NCBI RefSeq assembly: GCF_014243445.1
Contig: NZ_JACLQD010000004.1
Span: forward strand, 124,001 to 188,000
Length of the DNA stretch: 64,000 bases
DNA from: Paragemmobacter straminiformis
Lineage (GTDB): Bacteria; Pseudomonadota; Alphaproteobacteria; Rhodobacterales; Rhodobacteraceae
Direction of reading: 5' to 3'
Shown: positions 54,501-63,065 of the stretch, in pieces
Layout: each line of letters begins with the position of its first letter
Numbering within the stretch: the first letter of the stretch is position 1
Notes under the pieces: model-generated
Database searches by the model: none
The model's input: only the letters and a program-made list of their open reading frames with translations
Told to the model about the DNA's origin: nothing
Program-made: the position numbers and the translations under genes

Positions 54501-55580
54501 ATGGCACCGGGCACAGCGGACCCCACCGACGGCATCGACACGCCCGCCGTGCTTGTCGATATGGCTGTGGTGCAGCGCAACATCGACCGTTTCCAGTCAC
54601 TTGCCGACCGGATCGGCATGAAGGTGCGCCCCCATATCAAGACGCACAAACTGGCCGAGGTCACGCGGATGCAGCTTTCCGCAGGGGCCATCGGCATCAC
54701 CTGCCAGAAGGTGTCGGAAGCCGAGGCGATGCTGGATGCCTGCCCCGAAATCCGCGATCTGCTGATCACCTACAACATCCTTGGCGATGAAAAGCTCGAT
54801 CACCTGCGCAAACTGGCGCGCAGGGTGCGGCTGACCGTGGTCGCCGACAATGCGACGGTGGTCGACGGGCTGTCGCGGGCCTTTGCCGCCGAGGCCGAAC
54901 CGCTGCGGGTTCTGGTCGAATGCAACACCGGCGCGGACCGCTGCGGCGTGGCGACCCCGGACGAAGCCTGCGCGCTGGGCCTGCACATCGCTGCGGCGGC
55001 GGGGCTGCGGTTTCAGGGCCTGATGACCTATCCGCCCGTCGGCGGTGCCGCTTCGGTCCAGTCCTTCATGACCCGCGCCATCGCCTTGCTGGCCGATCAC
55101 GGGATTGCCGTCGAAACGGTATCTTCCGGCGGGACGCCCTCGATGGCGCAGGCGGGCGAGGCGCCCGTCGCAACCGAGTACCGTCCGGGCACCTATGCCT
55201 ACAACGACCGCTCGCTGGTGGCGCGCGGCGTTTGCGACTGGGAGGATTGCGCCCTTACGGTGCTGGCGACAGTCGTGTCGACCCCCGACCCGCATCGCGC
55301 GATCATCGACGCGGGCAGCAAGGCGCTGACTTCGGATTTGCTGGGCCTGTCCGGTTACGGCCATGTTCTGGGCAGGCCCGATATCACCATAGACCAGTTG
55401 TCCGAAGAGCATGGCCGTCTGGTCAGCGCCTTGCCCATCGGTCTGGTCGTAGGCCAGCGCATCCGCATCGTGCCGAACCATGCCTGCGTCGTCACCAACC
55501 TGTTCGACAGCGTGATTGCGATAGACGGACCTGCCGCTCCCCGAACCCTGCGGGTGGCGGCACGGGGCAAGGTCGTCTGA
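54501..55580 (+). CDS. DSD1-family PLP enzyme, copy B
   Basis: A 359-residue fold-type III PLP enzyme with the Schiff-base motif MKVRPHIKTHKLAEVTRM and metal motif IVPNHACVVTNLFD. It aligns with the protein at 52120 over both motifs but differs in the middle, so the copies are old paralogues. ATG 54501 (MAPGTADPTDGIDTPAVLVD) follows AAAGGG. Probable D-threonine aldolase or D-3-hydroxyaspartate-type activity; substrate not fixed. Confidence 0.87.
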   Translation: MAPGTADPTDGIDTPAVLVDMAVVQRNIDRFQSLADRIGMKVRPHIKTHKLAEVTRMQLSAGAIGITCQKVSEAEAMLDACPEIRDLLITYNILGDEKLDHLRKLARRVRLTVVADNATVVDGLSRAFAAEAEPLRVLVECNTGADRCGVATPDEACALGLHIAAAAGLRFQGLMTYPPVGGAASVQSFMTRAIALLADHGIAVETVSSGGTPSMAQAGEAPVATEYRPGTYAYNDRSLVARGVCDWEDCALTVLATVVSTPDPHRAIIDAGSKALTSDLLGLSGYGHVLGRPDITIDQLSEEHGRLVSALPIGLVVGQRIRIVPNHACVVTNLFDSVIAIDGPAAPRTLRVAARGKVV

Positions 55581-55584
55581 CCAA

Positions 55585-55612
55585 GGGGCGCGCCACGGGG
55601 GACGCGCGCCCC
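55585..55612. terminator. GC-rich hairpin between convergent genes
   Basis: GGGGCGCG and CGCGCCCC form an 8-bp stem, with a 12-base loop, between the DSD1 copy B stop and the convergent channel gene. No T-run follows, so termination is likely but unproven. Confidence 0.4.
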
Positions 55613-55637
55613 TGCGGGGGTCAGCCTTTGTCCGGGG

Positions 55638-56435
55638 CTAGGCTTGCGGTGCGCGCAGATAGATCAGCCAATAGACAAGCGCGACAAGCAGGCCGCCCCC
55701 CACGACATTGCCCGCCGTCACCACGATCAGGTTCACAAGCAGGCCGCCAGCATCGAACACTCCGGAATGCAGCATGCCGACGGGGATCAGGTACATGTTG
55801 GCAACCGAATGCTCGAACCCGAGTGTGACGAAGGCGGTCACCGGAAACAGGATCACCAGCACCTTGCCCGATACGCTATGGGCCGAAAAGCACATCCAGA
55901 CCGCAAGGCAGACAAGCGCGTTGCACAGGATGGCGCGCAAAAAGGCCTGAAACGGGTCAAGCCCGAGTTTGGCCGCCGCGATGGCATCGGCGGTGGCACC
56001 CACCGCCCCGTCGGCCGCGCCAAGGCTGCCTGCCAGATGCACCAGCACCGCCGTCGCCATCGCGCCGATCAGGTTGCCGCAATAGACGATGCCCCAGTTG
56101 CGCAAAAGCGCGCGCGTGGTGATGTCGCCACTGGCCCAAGCCAGCAGGATCAGGCTGTTTCCGGTGAAAAGCTCGGCCCCGCCGATGATGACAAGGATCA
56201 GGCCCAGCGAGAAAGCCGCCCCCCCAATCAACCGCGTGGGGCCGTAACCCAATTCGCTGCCCGTCACGGCGACCGTGTAGAACATAGCGCCAAAGGCGAT
56301 GAACGCCCCGGCAAGCACGCCAAGCGCCAAGGTCTGCACAAAGCCGAGCCCGGCTTTGCGGATGCCGACCTCCTCTACCAGTTTCGCCATGCGGGCGGGG
56401 GCCACGACGTCGAGCGGGTGCGGTTCGGGTGTCAT
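55638..56435 (-). CDS. Formate/nitrite transporter (FNT) family channel
   Basis: A 265-residue inner-membrane protein with six likely helices. FNT features are the N-terminal AGAFIAFGAMFYTVAV, GGAELFTGNSLIL near residue 85, NWGIVYCGNLIGAM, and FEHSVANMYLIPVGM. Family members conduct formate, nitrite, hydrosulfide or similar small monovalent anions. No formate or nitrite enzymes are adjacent, so the anion is unknown. Confidence 0.92.
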   Translation of the reverse strand: MTPEPHPLDVVAPARMAKLVEEVGIRKAGLGFVQTLALGVLAGAFIAFGAMFYTVAVTGSELGYGPTRLIGGAAFSLGLILVIIGGAELFTGNSLILLAWASGDITTRALLRNWGIVYCGNLIGAMATAVLVHLAGSLGAADGAVGATADAIAAAKLGLDPFQAFLRAILCNALVCLAVWMCFSAHSVSGKVLVILFPVTAFVTLGFEHSVANMYLIPVGMLHSGVFDAGGLLVNLIVVTAGNVVGGGLLVALVYWLIYLRAPQA

Positions 56436-56550
56436 GCGCTGTGCCTTTGCAGGGGGCTGTTATGCCAGTTCTATCGCGGGCGCGACGAACTGCAACGCTC
56501 CTGCGTTCCGGCATGGCGGCACCCTGAGCAGGGACCGCCATGCCGCAGGG

Positions 56551-57612
56551 TCAGTCGACCGCCAATGACGTGCCGCGCTGGCCTGCCGAGGCTTCGGCCA
56601 GGTCGAGCAGGCGCTGCAATTCGGCGCCACGGGCAAAGGTCGGCTCGGCAGGGGCCTCGCCCCGGATCGCGGCGATGAAGCGTTGGTAGATGGTCGGAAC
56701 GGGGGGGCAGGCGATCTCGGTCCAGTCGGCGGTTTTCATCGCGGGTTCCAGACAGGCGAAGAGACGGCTCGTGTTCTTTTCGAACTGCACCTCAAGCCCG
56801 CCCTTGTCGCCGTAAATCCGCAGACGCAGGTCGTTCAGGTGGCCGCTGGCGAAACGCGTCGCGGCCACCGTGCCCAAAGCCCCGTTCGCCAGCACCAGTT
56901 GCATCGTCGCGCTGTCGTTGGCGTCGAGCGTATACTCTCCGATCTTGCCACCTTCGGCCTTGTCAAAGGTCGCCAGACGGCACGAGATTTCGCGCGCCCC
57001 TTGCCCCGCGATGAAGGTCGCGAAGTCGAGGATATGGATCCCCACATCGCCCAGAACGCCCTTTGACCCATGCGCCGTGGACAGCCGCCAGAGCCACTGG
57101 CTTTCCTTGTCCCATGCGCCCCATGCATCCTGTGTCAGCCAGCTCTGCAGGTAGGAGGCCTCGAAATGCCGGACCCTGCCGATGGCCCCCTCGCGCACCA
57201 TCTGCGCGGCCTTTTGCAGCGATGGCACGTTGCGATAGGACAGGTTCACCATATTGACCACGCCCGCCCGGTCGGCGGCGGTGGCCATCTCGGCTGCATG
57301 GGCCGCGTTGGTGGCGAGCGGCTTTTCGCACAGCACATGCTTGCCAGCGGCAAGAAAGGGCAGGGTGGTCGCGTGATGCGCGGCGTCCGGCGTGACGTTG
57401 GTCACGGCGTCGAAGGCGCCCCAGTCCAGCGCGGCAGCGACCGATGCGAAGCCGTGCGGGATGGCGTGCGTTTGCTGAAAGGCGGCCAGTTGGGCGGGGC
57501 GGGTGTCGATCCCCGCCACCAACTGGACGCCGTCGATGGCCGCAAAGCTCTCGGCATGGTTCTTTGCCATGCCTCCGGTTCCGACGACAAGCAGGCGGAT
57601 CGGGGCGGGCAT
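56551..57612 (-). CDS. Gfo/Idh/MocA-family oxidoreductase
   Basis: A 353-residue NAD(P)-dependent sugar or inositol dehydrogenase-like enzyme. The Rossmann motif VVGTGGMAKNHAESF, the EKP motif in HVLCEKPLATNAAHA, and a C-terminal sheet domain with GVLGDVGIHILDFA are present. It overlaps the ThuA gene by one base (TGATG), and such pairs usually act on trehalose- or disaccharide-derived 3-keto sugars. Confidence 0.92.
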   Translation of the reverse strand: MPAPIRLLVVGTGGMAKNHAESFAAIDGVQLVAGIDTRPAQLAAFQQTHAIPHGFASVAAALDWGAFDAVTNVTPDAAHHATTLPFLAAGKHVLCEKPLATNAAHAAEMATAADRAGVVNMVNLSYRNVPSLQKAAQMVREGAIGRVRHFEASYLQSWLTQDAWGAWDKESQWLWRLSTAHGSKGVLGDVGIHILDFATFIAGQGAREISCRLATFDKAEGGKIGEYTLDANDSATMQLVLANGALGTVAATRFASGHLNDLRLRIYGDKGGLEVQFEKNTSRLFACLEPAMKTADWTEIACPPVPTIYQRFIAAIRGEAPAEPTFARGAELQRLLDLAEASAGQRGTSLAVD

Positions 57613-58397
57613 CAGCGGAACCCCTCTTCGCCGTCATGGTGCAGGCGCGGCCCGCGTTCCACGATGGGCTCCAGCGCCGCCGTGACGGGCGTGTTGGGCG
57701 CGTCATTGGGGTTCCGGATGCGCGGCATGGGATTGTGCGCCCAATGCACGGCGTTGCGGATCACGCGTTGCACGTTGGCATCGTGATAGGTGGGATAGGT
57801 TTCGTGCCCCGGGCGGAAGTAGAAGATATTCCCCGCCCCGCGCCGATAGGTCAGGCCCGAGCGGAACACCTCGCCGCCCGCGAACCACGAGATGAACACC
57901 GTCTCGAGCGGTTCGGGAACCCCGAAAGGCTCGCCATACATCTCTTCGTGTTCCAGTTCGAAATGGTCGGGCAGGCCCGCCGCGATGGGGTGCTGGCGCG
58001 AGGTGACCCAAAGCCGTTCCCGCTCGCCCGCCTCGCGCCATGTCAGGTTGCAGGGCGCACCCATCAGGCGCTTGAAGGGTTTAGCGAAATGCGCCGAATG
58101 CAGGAAGATCATCCCCATCCCGCCCCAGACGGCATTGCAGACCCGTTCGACGATCTCGTCCTGCACGTCGCCATGCGCGGCATGGCCCCACCAGACCAGA
58201 ACATCGGTCTCGGCCAGTTTCGCCGCCGTCAGCCCGTGTTCGGGGTCTTGCAGCGTGACGGTGCTTGCGGTGATCCCGTCGGTGCCGTTCAGCGCCTCGG
58301 CAATCGTGCCGTGCATGGTCTTGGGGTAGACCTGTGCGACGACCTTGTTCTTGTGTTCGTGGACATTCTCGCCCCAGACAGTGACGCGGATGGACAT
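57612..58397 (-). CDS. ThuA-family protein
   Basis: A 261-residue ThuA/trehalose-utilisation-type protein with an amidotransferase-like fold. Clear segments are [45 protein letters not shown] and [13 protein letters not shown]. ThuA proteins take part in 3-keto-disaccharide metabolism with ThuB-type Gfo/Idh enzymes. ATG 58397 has AAGGAGAACC upstream; the longer frame was rejected. Confidence 0.93.
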   Translation of the reverse strand: MSIRVTVWGENVHEHKNKVVAQVYPKTMHGTIAEALNGTDGITASTVTLQDPEHGLTAAKLAETDVLVWWGHAAHGDVQDEIVERVCNAVWGGMGMIFLHSAHFAKPFKRLMGAPCNLTWREAGERERLWVTSRQHPIAAGLPDHFELEHEEMYGEPFGVPEPLETVFISWFAGGEVFRSGLTYRRGAGNIFYFRPGHETYPTYHDANVQRVIRNAVHWAHNPMPRIRNPNDAPNTPVTAALEPIVERGPRLHHDGEEGFR

Positions 58398-58768
58398 GGC
58401 GGTTCTCCTTCTTGCCCGCATATCGGATGCCGGGCCGCGATCGTCAACGCAACGGTTGTCCTGCGGTGCCGAATGGGTGGATTTACGCCCCCCAAGCGTG
58501 GCGCAAGGCCGGGCGGCGCCTTCCTTGCGGTCCGCAAACCGTGGCGCTGTGGATGCCGCCGTGAAGGATGCGGTCAAAGCGCCGGACGATCCACCTTGCA
58601 CAAGGGGGCCTTTCCCGTGCCCCAGCCGGCCTGACCCCGTCTTGCCCGTGTAGGCCGTGAAAACCCGCGCGGAAATTCGCGATCCGGATAGCGTGGCGGG
58701 TTCCTGCGCGGAAACATGGGCGCATCGCAACGGGCGGGACATCGCCCCCGAACGAAATGGATGACGAC
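58398..58768. other. 371-bp gene-free divergent region
   Basis: Lies between the leftward ThuA gene and a rightward secreted protein, so it must hold both promoters. I see no credible gene, long palindrome or repeat element. Short direct repeats of CGCGGAAA occur at about 58670 and 58706. No -10/-35 pair stands out. Confidence 0.4.
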
Positions 58769-59275
58769 ATGAACAGGACGCACCTTCTTCGCCTTGTGCT
58801 TGCCACGGCATGTGCGGTCGGTGCCGCCGCTGCGGCACAGGCCAAGATCGTGGCCGAACCCCAGATGGCGGCCTTTTGCACCGGCGAGGCGGCGGCGAAA
58901 CTTGGCACCCGTCCGCGCAACATCCTGACGCTGCCGGTCGAGAAGAAGCGCGGGAAATACATCGTCTACGGCCAAAGCCCCGCAGACGGGGCCGATGTGA
59001 CGACCTTTGAATGCTCGTTCGGGTCCGACCGCAAATACAAAGGGATCAAGATCACCGGACGCCCCTCTGTCGCGGCCGCAGGCAATGGCGGCGCCCCGCC
59101 CGCAGCGATGGCGGCCTGCAAGTCGATGGTCGGCGTGCCCGCCAAGGTCGAGACCGTCAGCCCGCTTCGTGCAGGCTATACCGAGATCATCCTGCGCGAA
59201 AACGCCAGCGGACGCCGCGTGGCCTGCACCGCAACCGACAGTGGCTCGATCGAGGACTGGGTCGAGTTGAACTGA
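58769..59275 (+). CDS. Secreted protein of unknown function
   Basis: A 168-residue protein with a signal peptide ([19 protein letters not shown]) and a small mature domain. Four Cys remain after cleavage (AAFCTG, TFECSF, AACKSM, VACTAT), suggesting two disulfides. Tyr/Lys-rich segments such as [11 protein letters not shown] are seen. ATG 58769 ([10 protein letters not shown]) was preferred over 58757. I do not recognise the family. Confidence 0.7.
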   Translation: MNRTHLLRLVLATACAVGAAAAAQAKIVAEPQMAAFCTGEAAAKLGTRPRNILTLPVEKKRGKYIVYGQSPADGADVTTFECSFGSDRKYKGIKITGRPSVAAAGNGGAPPAAMAACKSMVGVPAKVETVSPLRAGYTEIILRENASGRRVACTATDSGSIEDWVELN

Positions 59276-59311
59276 CCACCCTTCGTTGGTGACGAGTGAC
59301 TTGATAAAGCG

Positions 59312-59338
59312 GGGCGGTGCCGGAAGGTGCCGCCCTTT
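59312..59338 (+). terminator. Hairpin terminator after the secreted-protein gene
   Basis: GGGCGGTGCC pairs with GGTGCCGCCC (two G-U wobbles in RNA) around GGAA, followed by TTT. It sits between convergent stops. Confidence 0.55.
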
Positions 59339-59346
59339 GCCTTGGG

Positions 59347-60123
59347 TCAGGGCTGGCAATCCCCGGGCGTCAGGCGGATCAGCCATTTCTTGAAACCCGG
59401 GCTGTCCTCATAGGCGCCCGGACCTTCGTAGACCACGGGCGGCAGGCCAAGCCGCGCCATGTCGGCAATCGAAAATCCCCAGCCCAGCTGGTCGCCGGAC
59501 AGACGGCCCTCGAACCTGTCGCCCACGCCGCAGATGGCAAAGCTGTCGTCGGGCAGGCCGATCCGCCTGTAAAGCGCTGCTTCCTCGGCGATCAGCGCGT
59601 TCAGCGTCGGCACCGCCTCGTCCAGCCATTTTTCCAGATCGGTGCCGCCCGGCGCGGCCCCTTGCGCGACCGAGGCGCGCAGATGTTCGCGCAGGGTGAT
59701 CCCCTTCTGCTCTGCGACGATCTGGAAACCGCGGTCGTTGCCGTGCCAGCCCAGAAAGGCGTTCTCGCGGATCGTTATGCTGGCGGCGGCAGGGGCGATA
59801 AAGTTCGCGCATGAGGAGAAACATCCCCCCTCGATGGTCAGATCGGGCTTCAGGTCAGCGATGATGGAGCCGATATAGATGCCGACCTTTGTGTCGCCGC
59901 CGCCGGAATTGACCAGCATCTTCGTGACCTGCCCGCGCGGCAGGTGGCGCACCGCCGTGTCAAGCGCGGTCAGGCCCGCCGCGTTGATACCGCCAATGTA
60001 GGTCAGCGTGTCCCCTTCGATCCGGACGGTCGGATTGGCATCGGTCGACGGGCGCCCGACGGGTTGCGCAACGGCCGCGTGGCAGGCGAACACAAGGGCC
60101 GTGGCCGGAAAGACCGCACGCAT
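59347..60123 (-). CDS. Periplasmic ClpP/crotonase-fold protein (COG3904-like)
   Basis: A 258-residue protein with a signal peptide (AVFPATALVFACHAAVA). The core contains a ClpP-like strand-turn, TKMLVNSGGGDTKVGIYIGS, and GGCFSSCANFIAPAA, where Ser between two Cys sits at the position of the protease nucleophile, then GWHGND with a candidate His. This matches predicted periplasmic serine-protease-like proteins; activity is unproven. ATG 60123 shares its first base with the stop of the CPBP gene. Confidence 0.68.
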   Translation of the reverse strand: MRAVFPATALVFACHAAVAQPVGRPSTDANPTVRIEGDTLTYIGGINAAGLTALDTAVRHLPRGQVTKMLVNSGGGDTKVGIYIGSIIADLKPDLTIEGGCFSSCANFIAPAAASITIRENAFLGWHGNDRGFQIVAEQKGITLREHLRASVAQGAAPGGTDLEKWLDEAVPTLNALIAEEAALYRRIGLPDDSFAICGVGDRFEGRLSGDQLGWGFSIADMARLGLPPVVYEGPGAYEDSPGFKKWLIRLTPGDCQP

Positions 60124-60899
60124 CAGGCGTAGCCTTTGGCGTAATCCCGTCCGGCATGGCGCAGGAAGAACAGGCCCAGCAGGACCAGCGGCAGGCTCAT
60201 GACAATGCTTCCGTAGTCGCCCAGCGCGGTCGGACCGGCAGCGGTTCCGCCTGCCGCCGCACCCCCTGCCGCGATGAAGAAGGTTCCCGCATCCCACAGC
60301 CCGTGCAGCACGATCCCGGTCCAGAGCGACCCTGTCCGCAGCCGGACAGCGGCCAGGAACACCCCCGACAGAAGGGCGGCACCAGCCTGGATCACCGCCC
60401 CCCGCAGGTCGCCCGTCAGAAAGACGTTAAGCACATGCATCGCCCCGAACAGGGCCGATGATCCAAGGATCGCCACCCAGATGCCGCCGCTGCGGAACAG
60501 CCCGCGCAGCATGATGCCGCGGAACATGACCTCTTCGGACCAGCCGACCATCAGGGTATTGGCAAGGATGAACAGCGTCACCGTCGCGGGCGGCATTCCG
60601 GCACCCAGCGCGCTGAACGCAAACAGCGCAAGGAACAAAAGCCAGGGCCAGATCACCTTGAGCGTGCCGCGCTGCGGGCCCTGCGCCAGCCCGATCTCGC
60701 CCCACCAGCGAAAAACCAGAACCAGCACTAGCAGGAACAGGCTTGCCGCCCCGATCGAGGGTGAAATGCCGTGCTTCACCAGATCCAGCAGGTCGATCCC
60801 GTCAGGACCGGTTCCGGCCTTCTGGATGCCGAGGTTGATCGCGTGCCAGACAAGGTAGACGCCAAGGGCGACAAGGGCTGTCAGTTTCATCTCGACCAT
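60123..60899 (-). CDS. CPBP-family intramembrane metalloprotease
   Basis: A 258-residue membrane protein with about seven helices. Abi/CPBP motifs are complete: GWSEEVMFRGIMLRG (EExxxR), SALFGAMHVLN (FxxxH) and IVLHGLWDAG (HxxxD-like). Family members process prenylated or membrane substrates or act in bacteriocin immunity. It overlaps the upstream hydrolase by 13 bases and the downstream ClpP-like gene by one, so the three form one operon. Confidence 0.87.
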   Translation of the reverse strand: MVEMKLTALVALGVYLVWHAINLGIQKAGTGPDGIDLLDLVKHGISPSIGAASLFLLVLVLVFRWWGEIGLAQGPQRGTLKVIWPWLLFLALFAFSALGAGMPPATVTLFILANTLMVGWSEEVMFRGIMLRGLFRSGGIWVAILGSSALFGAMHVLNVFLTGDLRGAVIQAGAALLSGVFLAAVRLRTGSLWTGIVLHGLWDAGTFFIAAGGAAAGGTAAGPTALGDYGSIVMSLPLVLLGLFFLRHAGRDYAKGYA

Positions 60900-62863
60900 G
60901 TCCCGTCAGGTAAAAGGAACGCAGACGTCAGCGCCTGCGTGCAGGTTGAATCGAAGGGTGCTTCGGGATTTTCCAGAAAGGCCGCGCCGATGTCCTTGGC
61001 GCATTGCGAAAACGCCAGCGTGCCGTGGCCGGATTCGGGAAAGAACACGAGCCGCCCCTTCGGCAGCGACGCGACCATGAGCGCGCCCCAACTCGGGGCC
61101 GTCTGGGTGTCGAAGGCGCCCTGCATCACCAGCGTCGGCACCGCCGCCGTGACCGGATCGTGAAATCCCGCCCGTGGCTGCGGGGTGAATTCCTTGCACA
61201 TGTCGAAGAATGTCGCGTTCAGCACCGCGCCATACATGTCCGTCAGGCTTTCGGGCCATCCGAATTCGGTCTGCAAACGCGCGCCCACGGCGGCGGCCCC
61301 GGCGGGCGAATTGATGTCCATGTCCTCCTGACAGGCGAACATGTCGGTCTGGAAACCCTCGAGCAGCACGCGGTCCAGGGTGCTGTTGTCGGCACCGATG
61401 CGGGCGTAAACTTGCGCGAGTTGCCCGTCGCCAAGCATTCCGGCAAGGGATTGCAGCCGTGTCAGCGTCTCGCCCGTGAACTGCCGTGCCAGCATCGCCG
61501 TCAGCGCGGCGCGTGTCGCCTCGCCTGTCCGCAGCCGCAGGTAATCGGCGGCAAAGCCCACGCGGCCCGTCTGGTCGGGCAGCGCCAGCGCCGCGGCCAA
61601 GAGTGCCGCCTCGAACTCGTCCACAAGCCCCGCACCGGTTTCCGCCGCCGTCCTGTCGGCCTCGAGCCGCGCGAGCGCGGTTTCCACCATCTTGTCGTTC
61701 TGCCTTCCCGCCATCGCCAGCCGCAGCGCGGTTTCGGCAAAGGCCATCGCGTCGGGATCCAGCCCGTTCAATCCGGCAAGCGCGCTTTCCGGTGTCGGAT
61801 GCAGGTCGATCGTCTCGCCTGCAAGCGCAAGGAAGGTGGTCGCATCGCCTGTTTCGAGTTCGGCCACCACCTTCGGGACATAGCCGGTCAGCCCCTGCAA
61901 CTGCGCTTTCCAGTTGTTGCGACCATCGACGAACTGGAACAGCGCCTCGGAGTCGATCGTGCCTTCGGTTGTCTTGATCGGCTGCGTTTCGAGCTTTTCG
62001 TATAGCGACCAGAAGCGGGCCTTCAGGCCGGGATAGGCGGCCGCGCATTTCGGATCGGCGGTGCAACTGTCGAAAATGCTTTGGATCGCCTCGGCATGGG
62101 GCAGGGCGAGCGTGTCGTAGATCGGCACCTGCACGGGCGCCACGGAATCCAGAACCACCGACCGCAGCCCGTCGGACGCCGAGCGCATCACCTCTTGGCC
62201 CAGCTTGGTGCCATATGAGATGCCGTAGATGTTGTAGACCGGATAGCCCAGCGTATGCATCACGGCGCTGACATCCTGCGCGTTCTGCCACGTGTTGATC
62301 TTGGTGATATCCGCCCCCGAGGCCGCGATTTCGTCCAGACAGGCGCGGGTCATCTTGCGGGTCAGGGCGATGCGGTCGCCGATCCCCCGTGTTGCCTGAA
62401 CCAATGCTTCGGGGTCTGACGCAAGCGTATCGAAACAGCGCGACTGGGCGGCGGCCGAGGCATCGACCCCGCGCTGGTCAAAGGCCACCACGTCGCGGCG
62501 GCCGCGCAGATGTTCGAAGAAGGTGGTCGTCAGCGATGCACGCGCGACGATCCCCACGCCGGGGCCGCCGTGCAGATGCACGACCGCATCCGGCGCGGGC
62601 GAGAGGGACCGCGACTTGAAGATCATGAAGGCAAGGTCGATCCGGCGGCCCTCGGGCCTCGCATGATCCTCGGGCACGCTGATCTTGCCGCAAGCCACCG
62701 TGCGGCCTTCGATTTCGAACGGGGCCAAAGGGCGCGGGCAGGCGGTGGCGACCACCGGAAAACGCGGATCGGCCCCACCTGCGGCGATCACGGGAAACAG
62801 CGGTCCGGCCTGCGGCGGGGCGGTCAGGGCAAGAACGAAGGCTACGATCTGGTCGGGCGTCAT
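60887..62863 (-). CDS. Alpha/beta hydrolase (tripeptidyl/prolyl aminopeptidase-like), copy A
   Basis: A 658-residue alpha/beta hydrolase. The oxyanion loop is VVHLHGGPGVGIV, the aspartate region VVAFDQRGVDAS, the nucleophile elbow YGISYGTKLGQEV (Ser), and the C-terminal TAP-like domain ends in VLVMQGAFDT-type and PESGHGTLAF (His) segments. A large helical insert separates the two parts. ATG 62863 (MTPDQIVAFVLALT) has AGGAAAGCAGGA upstream. No clear signal peptide is seen beyond a short hydrophobic start. It is divergent from a paralogue. Confidence 0.87.
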   Translation of the reverse strand: MTPDQIVAFVLALTAPPQAGPLFPVIAAGGADPRFPVVATACPRPLAPFEIEGRTVACGKISVPEDHARPEGRRIDLAFMIFKSRSLSPAPDAVVHLHGGPGVGIVARASLTTTFFEHLRGRRDVVAFDQRGVDASAAAQSRCFDTLASDPEALVQATRGIGDRIALTRKMTRACLDEIAASGADITKINTWQNAQDVSAVMHTLGYPVYNIYGISYGTKLGQEVMRSASDGLRSVVLDSVAPVQVPIYDTLALPHAEAIQSIFDSCTADPKCAAAYPGLKARFWSLYEKLETQPIKTTEGTIDSEALFQFVDGRNNWKAQLQGLTGYVPKVVAELETGDATTFLALAGETIDLHPTPESALAGLNGLDPDAMAFAETALRLAMAGRQNDKMVETALARLEADRTAAETGAGLVDEFEAALLAAALALPDQTGRVGFAADYLRLRTGEATRAALTAMLARQFTGETLTRLQSLAGMLGDGQLAQVYARIGADNSTLDRVLLEGFQTDMFACQEDMDINSPAGAAAVGARLQTEFGWPESLTDMYGAVLNATFFDMCKEFTPQPRAGFHDPVTAAVPTLVMQGAFDTQTAPSWGALMVASLPKGRLVFFPESGHGTLAFSQCAKDIGAAFLENPEAPFDSTCTQALTSAFLLPDGTWSR

Positions 62864-63065
62864 GTCCTGCTTTCCTGCATGGTCGCCGCACTGTTCCGCC
62901 TTTGCCGGCCCGTGCCTATCCGAAAGGCGAAATCGGGCGGGCGCGGGCGGGCGCTTCGCGTGCGGCGCTTCCTGTCCGGGCCTTTGCCTCACGGGCTTCG
63001 CGTTGCGGATAGCGGCAGGGTCGCAGGCTGCTATGCACGACAGGACATGGCAGTGGAGACGCCCG

